DNA of 64,000 nt, from assembly GCF_020921035.1 (NCBI RefSeq), contig NC_063150.1, positions 2,418,001-2,482,000 of the forward strand, given 5' to 3'. The notes beneath the pieces are model-generated. The model was not told where the DNA came from. It saw nothing but the letters and a program-made list of their open reading frames with translations, and made no database searches. Made by a program: the position numbers and the translations under genes. Below are positions 50,001-61,791 of the stretch, piece by piece. Source of the DNA: Rhodamnia argentea (taxonomy: Eukaryota; Streptophyta; Magnoliopsida; Myrtales; Myrtaceae). Positions within the stretch are counted from its first letter, which is position 1. Each line of letters starts with the position of its first letter.

Positions 50001-50763
50001 TTGTTTGTTCAACCTAACAATGAAGTTTTGCAACTTCAGAATCTAGTATGTTGAGAATTTGGATAGTGCATGCATAATTACATGCCCTATTATACTGCAT
50101 CTTTCTGTTACAAAGTCATGCTCGCAATCATTAGTGGGGTTTTTTTTTTTTTTTAATGACGCGGCACTTCATCTATTGTTAAAAATTTTTCCCTCACGGA
50201 ATATGTTGTCCCATTAGTCCCACATATTGAAAATTAAATTCTGATTCTTTGTTTTTTATCTTGTGTCACTGAAGGCCTTGAATGAAGAGTTGTCCCGCAA
50301 ACTGGAAATCCAGACTCAGAGATTGGAACTTTTGACTGCTCAGAGCATGGTCCATGACAATCTGACAATAACCAAACTACCTGATTCCCACGATGTGCAA
50401 GAGAATACTGCATATGCAGATGAGGGTGATGAGGTATTGTGTGTGTGCGTGTGTGACCCGTGTGCACGTAGGTGTGGGTGCAGGGTGGGCATACATGTTT
50501 TCTGTGCATGTCTGTCAGCATGTGTGCCCATGCTGATATGGACACTTTGTGCGTCATCTGTAATTGCTTGCCCTAAGTAAGAGAATTTCCAAATGAGAAG
50601 GTGGATAGGTTTTAGTATTTATTCCCAGGATTTAGAGTGATTGCGAGATATTTGCTGAACTAACCTCTATTTTGTTTTCTAGGTTGTCGAGAGGGTATTG
50701 GGATGGATAATGAAGCTTTTCCCTGGAGGGCCTTCAAGAAGAAGAACCAGCAAACTCCTTTGA
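38082..50763 (+). CDS. BLI: BLISTER-like coiled-coil protein
   Basis: Orthologue of Arabidopsis BLISTER (At3g23980), a nuclear/cytoplasmic protein that binds the Polycomb methyltransferase CLF and affects leaf, trichome and stress development. Thirteen exons: 38082..38147, 38842..39553, 39667..40265, 42257..42376, 43228..43293, 44679..44789, 45410..45486, 46491..46558, 48133..48246, 49254..49432, 49584..49652, 50275..50433, 50683..50763. All phases close, giving 806 residues, longer than I recall for Arabidopsis (about 714). The N-terminus reads MASAQVLPSSRKQEHLEAGK, then LEEFRKKKAADRAKKAA. Exons 2-3 encode a long Ser/Asn-rich, probably disordered region. Exons 4-9 encode a coiled coil related to SMC-type helices (HIEDLTQEKFSLQRALEASR, VNQLKDDMQNLQEEINARL, LKLERQLENLQAEIS, SSLEKDRQDLQSTVSALQE). 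The C-terminus ends FPGGPSRRRTSKLL. Large introns (intron 3 about 2 kb) carry two tandem duplications. Confidence 0.93.
48369..49148. repeat. About 400-bp tandem duplication in BLI intron 9
   Basis: Two copies, about 48369-48736 and 48771-49148, both run from 'gatgctcaagca(a/g)atggaag' to 'tcaatttcagcagattca'. They share 'atgctagttggatggt', 'caatggacctggttggg'-type text, 'aagtcaatgaccatttatac' and 'gaaaaatcccttccatg'. The offset changes from 402 to 412 bases because of small indels. The second copy ends about 105 bases before the exon 10 acceptor. Confidence 0.85.
49868..50089. repeat. 111-bp tandem duplication in BLI intron 11
   Basis: The segment starting tccattgatggactttatg and ending near gtgcatgcataatta occurs at about 49868-49970 and again at 49979-50080. 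It is almost identical apart from g to a and one missing t. The high identity suggests a recent event. It is intronic and away from splice sites. Confidence 0.85.
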
Positions 50764-51374
50764 TACCTGGATTGGAGGATCCCTTTTGATGACGAAGCTG
50801 CAGGAACCCGAGCGGTGTCTCTCTTTTGGTGATTCATCACAGGCCATTATCTGTATATCCGAGTCGATAATACAGTCCATTCTTTGTGACATGAGGGAAA
50901 AATTGAGCAAAAGGCCTTCCAAATAGCTAGGCCAATTCGGTTTTCATCTATTTTTTTAAAATTTTATTCTTTTTTTGTTTTTTAAATTTGGACATAGGTC
51001 AAGAGAGAAATTCTTTCTTTGCTCTGTTGGGATATCAAAATTTTGGTGAGAGAAGCATTGGGCATGGAAACATTGAACGGGGATATGGAGTCAAAACTGG
51101 GAAATAATGTGTATCACCTGTTGTCTTATAGTACAGTCTGCAGCCCATTTTTGTTGTATGTGGGTTGTAGCTTTGGGGTCAAAAGTTACAGAGAATGAGA
51201 TTATCAAGCTTGGGAGATCCACAGATTTCTGTCTTTTCTTGTTCCTTTTCTTCTCAAGTCTTTCAAGAGCAATGCTTAATCCTTTACCTTTTTGGTTGTA
51301 CGCATAAAACCTGCATACTCCCTAGGTTTTTCCATGAGGCGGAATGTGAATAGTTATTTTGGGGTCGTAGATTC
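50764..51374. other. BLI 3' UTR and flank
   Basis: Follows the BLI stop codon. 50764-51310 is probably 3' UTR, with T-rich tracts near 50950-51000. No additional gene is seen. Confidence 0.4.
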
Positions 51375-52085
51375 GGGGAAAAAATCTAAATAAGGCTATG
51401 AAGTGTTTTTATTTTCTCAAATAAAGGTTAGAAGTGAATCTTGTTTTAAATAAAAGTTTGAACTGCTTTTATTATTTCAAAGAATGATCGGATATTTTTG
51501 TCATTCGTATTTTTTTTATTTCCTCGTACCTCTCCATCGCTGCTGCCTTGCCCATTGGGTCTTGTAGTAGAGGATCACATCTCGACTGCTCTGGGGCATT
51601 TCGTCAAACAGAGAGATGGTGCGTAATTGGAGACTTGAAGGGACGAAAGGCTTGCCTTGCACTGGAAATTTGAGGATTGGTCTGCGATGTTGTGAAATCG
51701 ACATCTTTTGGTAGCTGGCGTGGGCTTTGGGATAGGACGATCTGGGGTTGCTGATGGCCTGTGGCTGGCGAGGGCTCACCGGCAGCTGGCGACCTTGCGG
51801 GCCACAGGCGAGGGCTCGCTTTGCCAGCCGGCCTCACAAGATCTAGGCGAGGCCGGTGAGGGCCTGGGCAAGGTTGCCCGGCTGTCGTCGGCTCCAATAG
51901 GGGGAAAAAAAAAAAGAAATAGCAAAACTGAAAAGAAAAGAAAAAATAAAAAATTCAGAAAATGTAAGGGCACTATCTTTGAAATAATAATAAGGCTATT
52001 TTAGGCCATTCTTTGAAACAAGATCTATTTTAGGCCTTTATTTGAGAAAAGAAAAGCACCTTGGGCCCTTATTTGAAATTTTTCC
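51375..52085. repeat. Inverted-repeat element, family C
   Basis: The left end (ggggaaaaaatctaaataag, then ttattttctcaaataaagg) mirrors the right end (cctttatttgagaaaagaaa, then cccttatttgaaatttttcc) over about 50 bases. The flanks share only tagattc/tagactc, so the target duplication is uncertain. The GC-rich core (51700-51890) contains repeated 'gcgagggctc' units, similar in flavour to the cores of family A copies 3 and 4. Non-coding. Confidence 0.65.
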
Positions 52086-52324
52086 TAGACTCATTTAAGC
52101 AGACGACAAAAGTTGGTCGCATTATTTTTGCAAATCAATTTGACATAATGACCACCGCCTGTGGTGGTCGTATTTCCGACGGCAACTTCCACAAATCATA
52201 GCGAGCATCTCCGATGCCCGACCATGGTGGCTATTGCTATGTAGTTGCCGAAGCAAGGTGAACGGCCACGACGACGATCCGCGGTCAAGGGACGTGCTTT
52301 GTAATATTTTAAATTTACTAAAAT

Positions 52325-52945
52325 GTAGTCCATGAACTATAGCTCAACGTGCAATGTTATCCATAAACATTTAATTTATTCACATTTAGTCCTCGGACCG
52401 TACGTAAATGTCCAATATTGTGCCTCAACTTGATTAATGGGATAATAATATCGAACGTTTTCATACGGTTCGGTGACCAAAGTGAATATATATCAAAAGT
52501 CTATGGATATGTTGAATAAAAAAAAAAATCTAGGGCGATATTATAAATTGAGCTGAAATTTAGGGATTGCATTATAAAAAATTAAAGTTCGCGAACGAAT
52601 CATATTGTAATAGACATGGCCACGGGCTGGTTTGGGCCCGGAACCAACCCGTGGAATAACCGGAACCCGCCTGGCCCCTCACGGCCCTGTTACGGTTTAA
52701 AAAAAATTGGGAACCGGTGGTTCCGAACCAACAAAAAAAAAACAAAAGGGAAAAAGAGGTAACGGCTCTTCCCCCCTTCCCCCTGAATGGCTTAAAATTT
52801 GGCCGAACCAGAACCGGCCATTGAATTGGCCTAGAATCGGGACAGCCCCTTCAAGGGCCAGCTCCGGTTCATGAATCGGAACCGGCGGTTCACGGCCCGT
52901 GGCTATGTCTGTATTGTAAGTTAGACCGTCCATAGTTCATGGACC
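52325..52945. repeat. Inverted-repeat element, family B copy 3, split by a hAT insertion
   Basis: The left end (atgtagtccatgaactatag) mirrors the right end (ccatagttcatggaccatc). The interior units (taaatttagggattgcatta, caaaagtctatggatatg) match copies 1 and 2. The element is interrupted at 52603-52919 by the hAT element and its duplicated target. Removing the insertion and one target copy restores a continuous family B sequence. Confidence 0.7.
52611..52911. mobile_element. hAT-type MITE with perfect 8-bp target duplication
   Basis: The 301-bp element has ends tagacatggccacgggc and gcccgtggctatgtctg, an inverted repeat of about 17 bases with one internal mismatch and a differing outermost base. 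Both flanks are tattgtaa (52603-52610 and 52912-52919), a perfect 8-bp duplication as made by hAT transposases. The interior is rich in ggaaccgg/ccggttcc motifs and has no transposase. It sits inside an older family B element, about 150 bases upstream of the HCAR start codon. Confidence 0.85.
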
Positions 52946-53058
52946 ATCGGGCAATTTTTGATACGGATATGGATGAGTTTGGAAGTATCTATTCTTGTGG
53001 CTCTCTCTCTCTCTTCGAGCTTCTCCGGAGTGACTGTCGCTCAAACGCCTCGACGAAG

Positions 53059-56000
53059 ATGATGACGACGACGATATCTCCTGCAATCGCCGCTCTCTCT
53101 TCGTTCTCTCCTTCTCTCTCGGTTCGCTCCTCGTCCTCGCCGTCTTCTTCCTCCTCCTCCTCCGCCAAAGGTAATTTCTTCAACTTGCCATTCTTTTTTA
53201 CTCTGTGAATGCACGGAGACGTCGTCATTCCCTTTTTTTTCTCTTCAGAGACGAGGTCCGGCTCGAAGCCGGTGAAGCTGAGAGCCGACTGGCGGGAGCG
53301 GTCCAGGCCTATCCCTCCGGGAGGCACTTATCCTGCCAAAGACCATTGCAGGTAACCCAGTCGACGTGCTCTTTGGCTTGCTTGCTTTCGAGAGGAACGA
53401 CTCTGGTGAACTTGTGTTTTCGGTTTTTGGTGTTTTCTATTTTGTGGTTTCGACCAGTCGGTGCGGGTTGTGCGACACGTACTACATAGCGCATGTGAAG
53501 AGCGCCTGCGCCTTCCTCGGAGATGGCATGTCTAAGATTGAAGTAAGTTGTTTTGTTTTTTTTTTTTTGTTCGATCATCTTCGTGTTCTCTTGTCCAAAT
53601 GAACAGTGTTGCTGTGCTTTTCAGTATTGTTGGGTCGAGATTGGTGGGCGCTTGTATTCTGTGAAATTTTGATTGATGTGGTTCTCACCTGTTAGGTAGA
53701 TCCTATACATCCATCTCCTTTTGTATCTCCTAAAGTGCTGAGGTTTATTATTTGTTGATCGAATGTAGGAACTCGAGCCTCGTGTCCATGGTAGGGGGAG
53801 AAAGACGGATTCCTTGGACGAGGCATATCTAGGGGTTCACGAGAATCTCTTGTATGCTCGGAAAACTCAGCCTATAGAAGGTAATTCTTTGTGAACTTTA
53901 TAACTGATGTCTGTGGTTTTAGTTCCATATGGGATTTTTCAGTCGAGAACTGACTAGGCACACTGCTGATTTCAAAGGATACCGGATTTGCTGCTGACTG
54001 TTTAGCATACATATTTGGACAATGACAACGATAGAGGTTTAGGCTGACTAAGAATGCTGAACCAGTTGATGAGAGACTGATTGGTTTTCCAAGTCGAACA
54101 TTTTACTTACTGACATAATCCTTGCAACTTTATGATGGTTCTTTCTGATTACTTCCTATTTTAGTTTTTGTCTAATAGGTAATTTTCGTCTTTCCAAGGA
54201 CACATTTCATTAATTTTTTGCTTCTGCGCTATTCCTTTGTCGCTAACAGTGTCTGAGATGGAGGGATTCAAAGTAGAGGAGGGTTAAGTATGGAAGTGAA
54301 GCAGATATTTTTTACTTGCTTAGGTAAGAAAGTGAAAGTGGAGGAGAAAATTACGAGGGAGAATAAATCCTTTTGGCCTGTTACTTTATTCTCTCCTTAA
54401 GTGGAGAAAGTTTAAGCAACTTGACATTTTTTCCCCTGAGAATTTCTGAATTGCCTTGCTAATTTTATGGCAATTCAACGCCAAGGGTGCGTTTGGGAGA
54501 TCCTTTGAAAATTACTTTCTCTCCAAAATTCTTTTACAAAAATGAAACATAACTGAAAAGAAAATGAAAATTTTCTAATCTCTGAGGGTCAACTTTAACA
54601 TATTTGCAAAATTCTATGGGTTGAAGCACAATTTTGAATGCTAGAGGAAAAAGCGTAAGCCTCTGGTTGACTGCTTTTGTTGCTTCAGATCAATGATACT
54701 GTGGTAATGCCTCGATTAATCTCCCTGAGGTTCAGTTTCACCCTTTTGAGTTTGTGTAATAATAGAATTACTTGTATCAAAGATAAGTTATGGATTTTTA
54801 TGTCTGATAGAAACTTCCATGTATTTTCATTCCACCATTAGCAACTTTTTTTTTTTTTTTGGTCCAATCCATTAGCAACTTCTATGCCAGTGAAATATCA
54901 ATCTTTTCTCTTCTCTCAGTTTTATCACTCCTTTCGTGTTCTCTCTCCTTCAACCCACTGTAATGGTTTATTTTTGGAGTTAGGACTTAAGCTGAGATGT
55001 AGTCTCCAAGAAACCTACTCCTGGTTGCCATGACATTTTGTAGACCATACGTTGTGATACTTCTTGCCTTGTAAATCTAAATGCCTTATCAGCAGTGCAA
55101 AACATGGCTGAGTTGAGCATTAGAGCAATCTTTTTGAAAAGGATTATCTGCGATGCATAAGCCATTATAGAATAATTAAAAAACTAATCTTTCTGTGTAC
55201 ATTTTGCTGGGGGTAGGAGCGCAGTGGACTGGGGTTGTGACAACAATAGCCATGGAAATGCTTAAATCAGGCATGGTGGAGGCTGTCATTTGTGTGCAGA
55301 GGTAATATTTCTTCCAATCATTGATAGTTAAGCCTGCTTTTTACGCGGTTAACACTATTTCCATGTTCTCCCTAATGTCAGTGATCCAGATGACAGGCTT
55401 TCTCCAAGGCCTATTTTGGCAAGGTCTGTTTGTAGATTGGTTTTCTGATTCATATCTGATTAGTTGGATTTCCGTTTTCATGCGTTTATAGTGTCGTATG
55501 TGCCTTTTCTTTCTGTCTTTACTTTATTTCTACAGGACGCCTGAAGAAGTTCTAGCTGCCAAAGGTGTTAAACCAACATTGTCTCCTAATCTGAATACTC
55601 TTGCTCTTGTCGAGGTTAGTGTTTTTGCCTTCTAGTGCAAATAAGTTACCGACCATTTACATGCATTCTGTTTTTCCCCCTATTAATTAAAATTGCTGCA
55701 GTTTGCAGAGGAGCATATCATCATTCTTTTGTTCTGTCCATCATGTCAAGCTTGAATAAGCAAGATGCTAATGATGGTGCCTCAATGTATTAGACCTGGA
55801 GCTTGGTTGTTAAAAATATAAGAGTCAGTGAATATTCGATGTTGATGGCACTTTTTGGAAACTCTAACTGGAAGTGAAATTTAGGTCCTGTGGTTGCGTG
55901 GGTAAAGTGCATTTATCAAGACCTTCTTAAGATGGTTAGGTTTTCACTAATCTCGTGGGAAGTGCCTGCATTAAGGTTTTAGAGATCGGTGCATATAGAC

Positions 56001-59000
56001 TGTTATTAATGGAACTGTCAAGAGGCCAATATCTCAGCTGCAATGAAATTCAAAGTGGCCGTAAGCCCCATAACAGCTTTCATTGATGTGGCACCGATAC
56101 TGTAATGGATCATATCTGAATGGATAGAGCCCTCTTCTTGCATCTGCAATCATCGTTTTTTCAATTTCGTAACTTTTAAGATCAAGTTGGCATTGCTTAT
56201 CTTTCCTTTTTTTATTTTTGTTTTCAATAGTCAAGAGAGAGCTGAACACTTTAAACTATAACTCCAGTAGCAGCCAGCAACCTGCCATTCTGGATCTTCA
56301 GTGTTTGAGAATTTCAGCCGAATGTAAGGAGAAATACTCTCTCATGGGGTTAGGTCATGATACCACGTGAATGAGACTGAAATAACTTGACATGCCAGCT
56401 TTTCATTATGTTCGGAGGATATATAGTTATAGTCCATGCAAGCATAAAGTAAAGAAAGAATCTCTTATTGAAGATCAAATACTTCGTTCCGGACATTTTC
56501 AATGATTCTGTAACTGTTAGTTCTTTGTACTGCTGTGAAAGAAGATTAGAATCTACTCAGTTAGAGATAATTATATGTCAACTCGCTGGCTGGTGTATAG
56601 GCACTGGTTATCCTCATTCGCAGGTCACATCTGATTCATCGACTGCTCTGTCTTTGAGATTTACATTCTGTTACTCAATGATTGAGTCAATTATCTGAAA
56701 CAGTTGCATTCTTCAATAGATATTTACTGACAGAATCAGAATTTTCTACATTAAACAGGCTGCTGGTGTGAAGCGTCTCCTTTTTTGTGGTGTGGGTTGT
56801 CAAGTGCAAGGTTTGATTTGTATTATTGCTTGATAGTTGCTATTTTCTGTCTTTAATACATTGTAACTTGTATTATTGTAATGCAGAGTAATTTCTTAAA
56901 CTGCAGCCTTAAGATCTGTGGAGCACCACCTAAACTTGGACAAACTGTATGTACTTGGCACAAACTGTGGTAAGCATTGAAAGTTCTCTTTGTTAGATGC
57001 TTCTGTTGAGGCTCTACTGTGAAGTTTATGCAAACTGAAATGCTGAGATGTACCACCTAGGCTCTAAAGTAAGACGAACTGGGGGTAACGTGGAAACTAT
57101 CAAATTCTTTGTGATATCGCACTGTCCTCCAGTGTTATGTTACTAATTTGGGTGGAATGGGAATTTATAGATGAAGCAGCTCATTCATATGAAAATTTTT
57201 ATTACTTCTTTTACCTGGTCTCCTGTGATGCCCTAGTTTAAGACATTTGCACATATAAAAAGTCGTGGTATTTTTTTTTTAAGTAAAGAAAAGTCATGGT
57301 ATTTTTTTTTTTTTTGGGTAAGTAAAGTCATGGTATTTTATCTCTGCGTTTTATCAAAATGTGTTGGAATTTTTCTACCCATTTTGTGGACATATTGATT
57401 TTGTTAGCACTGACAGACCTGAATGACAGTGGATAATGGAACTCGAGAAGGTCTGGATAAGTTTTTGAAGGCTGCAAGCGACTAACCCGAAACAGTGCTT
57501 CACTACGAGTTTATGCAAGATTACAAGGTTTACATGGAACTGTTCCACCTCTTCCAGTTCCTTCTCTGTATTTTTCTGAATGAATTCGATAATCAGTTAG
57601 TAGCATTGAGGATTTATATAGGTCTTGTCACATTCTCCTCATCAAAATGTACCTGATAGACATCTCGAGATTTCTTGGCTTTATACTTACTTGGCTGCAG
57701 GTGTGGGCCTAATGAACTACTCACAGCTTTATGTCCAAGATAGTCACTTGCATGCTCTTTTCTTGGTTACTTCTCTTCAATTGTGTTACTCAAAGGAACG
57801 ACAGGTTGGATAGCTCAAATACTGGCCCCAAAACAGTTGGTTAAATTACCTGTTTCTAAACTAGTGAAAAAAATTGGCACAGGTTGCTTTTAGATCTCAA
57901 GCCTGGTGCTAACAACCACATGACATTACTTTGGTTCATAGTTTGTTTGTCGCACATAGCTGGATTTTCTGTGGCACTGATATAAAATGCATTTTTCTGA
58001 ATAAAATGTTTCTTAAAGGCCTATGGCATACTGTGTGAGTGTGATCAATGCAGATGTGCTACCAGTTCCCACTTCTTGTAGAGCATCTAGGTATCTGATG
58101 ATTGGTTATTTTCTGGTAGGTCCATTTGAAGCATCTGGATGGTCGTATTGAAGAGGTATTGTGGTCTGTATGCTTCCAGCTTATCCTGATTTTTATGAAT
58201 CAAGCCGCTTCATTCTCTCATTAGTGTTTAATGAACAGGTCCCTTATTTTTGCCTACCAGCAAACGACTTGGTTGATGTTATTGCACCTTCTTGCTATAG
58301 GTAATGATTCTGGTGCTTGATTTTCTCATACTGCACCTTCAAATGTATTCCCATCACACTGTGACATGACTTCAAAATTCCTATCCTACAGCAATTAAGT
58401 CTTGGTTGCGTGGTTGTTTAATTTGTTGTATGTAGCGATTACTTATGCTCTTACAACATGATTTGCGTTTTAACTTTAGATGTTTCTCATGTCTCACAGC
58501 TGCTTTGACTACACAAATGCTTTAGCGGTGAGTTTTCCTCTGCCAACTCTTATGCAAAAAAATGTTATTCGACGCTAATTTTGACTGCTTAAATTATCAT
58601 CCGCATTTCCTTTTCGATAAATTAGATATTCCTATATGCCTAGCCAAACAACCATCAGGCATGAAGTTCTATCAGCTCTAGACGGGACCTGTAGTTTCTA
58701 TCTCATGGAGTCTAGAGCTATTAGCTTAATACGGTCAAACAAACTATGGCTAACAGTTGCTATTTAATGAAGTCAAACTGTAGTGGCATGGTAAGGCTTT
58801 GGTTATACTTGTCAGCCAGTTTGTGCTAGTGATGTGGTGTTTCGTGCGACAGGCATGCGTAATACTCTTCTTTCTGACTTCCAGGACCTTGTGGTTGGTT
58901 ACATGGGTGTGCCTAAATATTCTGGAATCAGCATGACACAACATCCGCAGTATATCACAGTAAGGTGACTGAAGTTACATTGGACTATGATCATTCTACT

Positions 59001-60049
59001 GTGATGTTTTCTCGATGTCTGGCTGACGTATGCAGCATGAAAAATATTGCTAAAGAATTTTTATTCCTTGTGCTCTCTGGAAAAAAATTGCAGAAATGAA
59101 CGTGGAAGGGAAATGCTAGGATTGGTAGAAGATCTTTTAAAGATTACACCTACAACTAGTGGCGTATGCTCTTTGCTTTGTATTCCTTGGATTTTTCACA
59201 AATAGAATAGCAATTTGACTCCAGTTGTTACTACTTTAGGGAATTCGACAACCATTTGTCATGGAGACTGTCAAGGCAGATGACAAAGCAAAGCTGGGTA
59301 TGTTTGCCTCTCTCCCTCTCTCTCTCTCTCATGCACACACACACACACACCCACACATTGATATGTCTTCATCTTCTTCTGGTTCTGTTCCCTCATAAAG
59401 GATGAAGAGATTTCGATATAATGAAAAGGGCGTGCCTTTTCTTTTGTGCACTTTCTAATATTTTTTTATGGCAATGTGTTTGAAATGTCCTTAATTATTT
59501 TTTTGCTGAATACTTTCACTGGCTTGACCATTTAAGCTTATTGATAAGTCTCTTTTCTCTGTCAAGGGATCTCTCTCTCTATCTTCTGAATTTTCGGTCT
59601 TGACGACTAAGTTATATTTTACCTTTCTCAGGGAAAGGGCCTGGTCAACCTGCCCCAAAGTTTGTTGGGAACTTGCTAGCATTCATTCTAAATTTGGTAT
59701 AGAGATCTCTTCTATACTTCACTAGATAGGTGATTAAGCTGAAATAAAGTACTAATCTCATATTTCTGTGCGTCGATCCAGATTGGCCCAAAAGGTTTAG
59801 AATTCGCTCGGTATTCACTTGATTACCATACGATTCGGAACTACTTGCATGTGAATCGCACTTGGGGAAAGCAAAGGTATGCTTTTAACATTCGCAGCCA
59901 ACCTCGCCTGAATATATAAGTTGCATCGTTTTCTAATTCGGTAGCTTTATGACTGTAGAGCTAGTGCTCATATGCCTTCCTACTCGAAAAAGATTGTGGA
60001 CATGTACAACCAGAAAGGGGAAATCGATGAGATGCTTCTGCAGAAGTAA
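53059..60049 (+). CDS. HCAR: 7-hydroxymethyl chlorophyll a reductase, with in-frame stop in exon 10
   Basis: Chloroplast iron-sulfur flavoprotein of the FrhB (F420 hydrogenase beta) family that reduces 7-hydroxymethyl chlorophyll a to chlorophyll a. Nineteen exons: 53059..53170, 53249..53351, 53458..53542, 53769..53880, 55217..55301, 55382..55423, 55536..55614, 56759..56810, 56907..56969, 57430..57527, 58120..58155, 58239..58300, 58500..58527, 58885..58964, 59094..59163, 59240..59297, 59632..59696, 59782..59876, 59959..60049. All phases agree over 471 sense codons, except for TAA at codon 263 (57483-57485), where relatives have Glu (KEPETV becomes D-stop-PETV). Seen: a Ser-rich transit peptide, cluster cysteines in CSRCGLCDTYYIAHVKSAC, CGVGCQVQALR, IAPSCYSCFDYTNALADL, and GPKGLEFARYSLDYHTIRNY. 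If the stop is real, only a 262-residue product lacking the C-terminal half is made. An in-frame ATG at 52939 would add 40 residues but lies partly in repeat DNA. Confidence 0.9.
59308..59352. repeat. (TC)n(CA)n microsatellite in HCAR intron 16
   Basis: Adjacent tctctctc (59308-59330) and acacacac (59333-59352) runs. Intronic, 10 bases past the exon 16 donor, and likely to vary in length between individuals. Confidence 0.85.
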
Positions 60050-61791
60050 TCCTCAAGAGCAACAGCTATGGAGGCAGATTTGCAACTCATGGCCGTCAAA
60101 TTTTTCTGCATCAAGTCCATTTTCTACATTTCAGAGTTGAGAGAGAGAACATGTCCTGCACTTTTAAGGAGAGGGTTGATCATGTATATGGTACCATGTA
60201 TCACTAGTACTAGATTGCTTGAGCATTAAAAAAGCGAGGTGGTTTGATTATCTGGTTATGAGAAAATGAAAAGTACTCTCCAATTTGCCATCTGCATTAA
60301 TTGTGCTTGCGCTTGAGTTTTACTTACTCTTAAAAAAAAAACAATAAAAATCATTTGTCCTGCTAAATTTTTAAATTTGAAAATAGTTTATGAAAATAAT
60401 TTATCTTGGAATCCATAACTCATCCTTTTTATTCAAGTGTCTACTTCCCAAAAGGAACTTCGCTTTATGCATGCGATTACGTGTGGCATAGATCTGCCGT
60501 TAGGTGTACATTCCAATTGGTAACACTTCTAAATTATTTCTTCTTCGTACCCCAAACTTTGTTTCTTTTAATTTAAATTTAAGAAATAGAGAAGGGTAAC
60601 ATATTTTGAAGTAATTTTCCGTAATTGTTCCGAAACGTTTATTTGTTCTGTTTCGACTTTTATCTTGCATTCACTTAATTTGAAATTAAGTTGAAAAGAG
60701 AAGGATTATCTATTGTAAAAATTTAGTTCCCATGCTATCGCTCGTAGCTCATCAAAGCCCCGCATGTGTAAGTGGATTTCTATACCGGCAGTGAATCTAA
60801 TAGAAATCTAAAAGAAAAATAAAATTTATGCTATTTCATTTCGCGAATATGTATGTACATAACTGTTGCATTTAATTTGAAACTATATCAAAGTGATGTG
60901 AAGGATTGTTTATTTGGTTTAGTGTATAAATTTCAGTTAGTATTATCAAAGTGATGTGAAGGATTGTTTATTTGGTTTAGTGTATAAATGTCGGTTAGTA
61001 TTAACTGATTTATACAGTACAAAAGAAAAATCAACTTATAATTGTGTTCATTCAATGTTCACATTCTACTACAAACAATGAGCAGAGTTCGTATATTTTT
61101 TGAAATTTGAATTTCATAAGTTATCAAACTGTTCAAAATGTGCTCGGCACGTTGAAACTTTTATTTCCCATTTGCGACTTCTGCAACGCGACGAATTTTC
61201 CACGTGGCACCTATTCGACAAATAATTTTTTACTCATCCATTTATCACTTCCCAACATTTATCTCCACTGGATTTATAATTTAGGATTTGGAGAAACAGT
61301 GGAAAAAGATGAAAAGATAATATTTCCAATTAATGAACGTACATTTTCCTTTGCATATATTATTTCCACGTGGCATATGCTCGACTAAAATTTTTGAAAA
61401 TGGAAATATCTCGCATTGCATTAATAATTTTTCATACTGTGAAATAATTTACCACCGACATGTTTCCTTTTCCCCCTTCTTGTTTCCTATGTTTTCTTTC
61501 AAAGACTCCAAACAAGGAAACAACTCTTGGAGATCAAGTTTCCTATTAATCTCCAAGGCCAAAATTCGCAATCTGAAAGAGCCAATTCCAAATTAGGAAA
61601 TAAAAATCCAAGTTAAAACAGATATTATTCATTTGAATCATCAAAGAAACCTGATTAAGAAAAAGAAATCAACCCGTGTACGCATCTTTTTAATCCCAAC
61701 TCTACAAAAAGGAACAGCATCGTTGGCGCCCTCTTCATTCGTCGTCATCCCTCTCCCTGCATCTGATCGTCGTTGTGTTGTTCCACCGACG
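60050..61791. promoter_or_regulatory. HCAR 3' flank and promoter region of the DUF295 gene
   Basis: 60050-60300 is likely HCAR 3' UTR. The remainder is AT-rich. Two ttccacgtggca boxes (near 61198 and 61364) lie about 590 and 425 bases upstream of the DUF295 start codon. Both contain the G-box core CACGTG, so bZIP or bHLH control is possible. Open frames here (61107-61596) look like chance readings. Confidence 0.35.
60886..61001. repeat. 58-bp tandem duplication
   Basis: Two adjacent copies (60886-60943 and 60944-61001) starting tatcaaagtgatgtgaagg and ending gttagtat. They differ only in ttcag versus gtcgg near the end. The duplication lies in AT-rich DNA between HCAR and the DUF295 gene. 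Confidence 0.85.

Noticed and set aside
50434-50540. Cys/His-alternating open frames around the GT-rich tract
   Set aside because: Translations of a gtgtgtgcg-type simple repeat in BLI intron 12, not a zinc-binding protein.
52939-53058. Upstream in-frame ATG as the HCAR start
   Set aside because: It would add 40 residues ahead of the normal transit peptide, partly from repeat DNA. The MMTTTIS start fits a plastid-targeted protein better.
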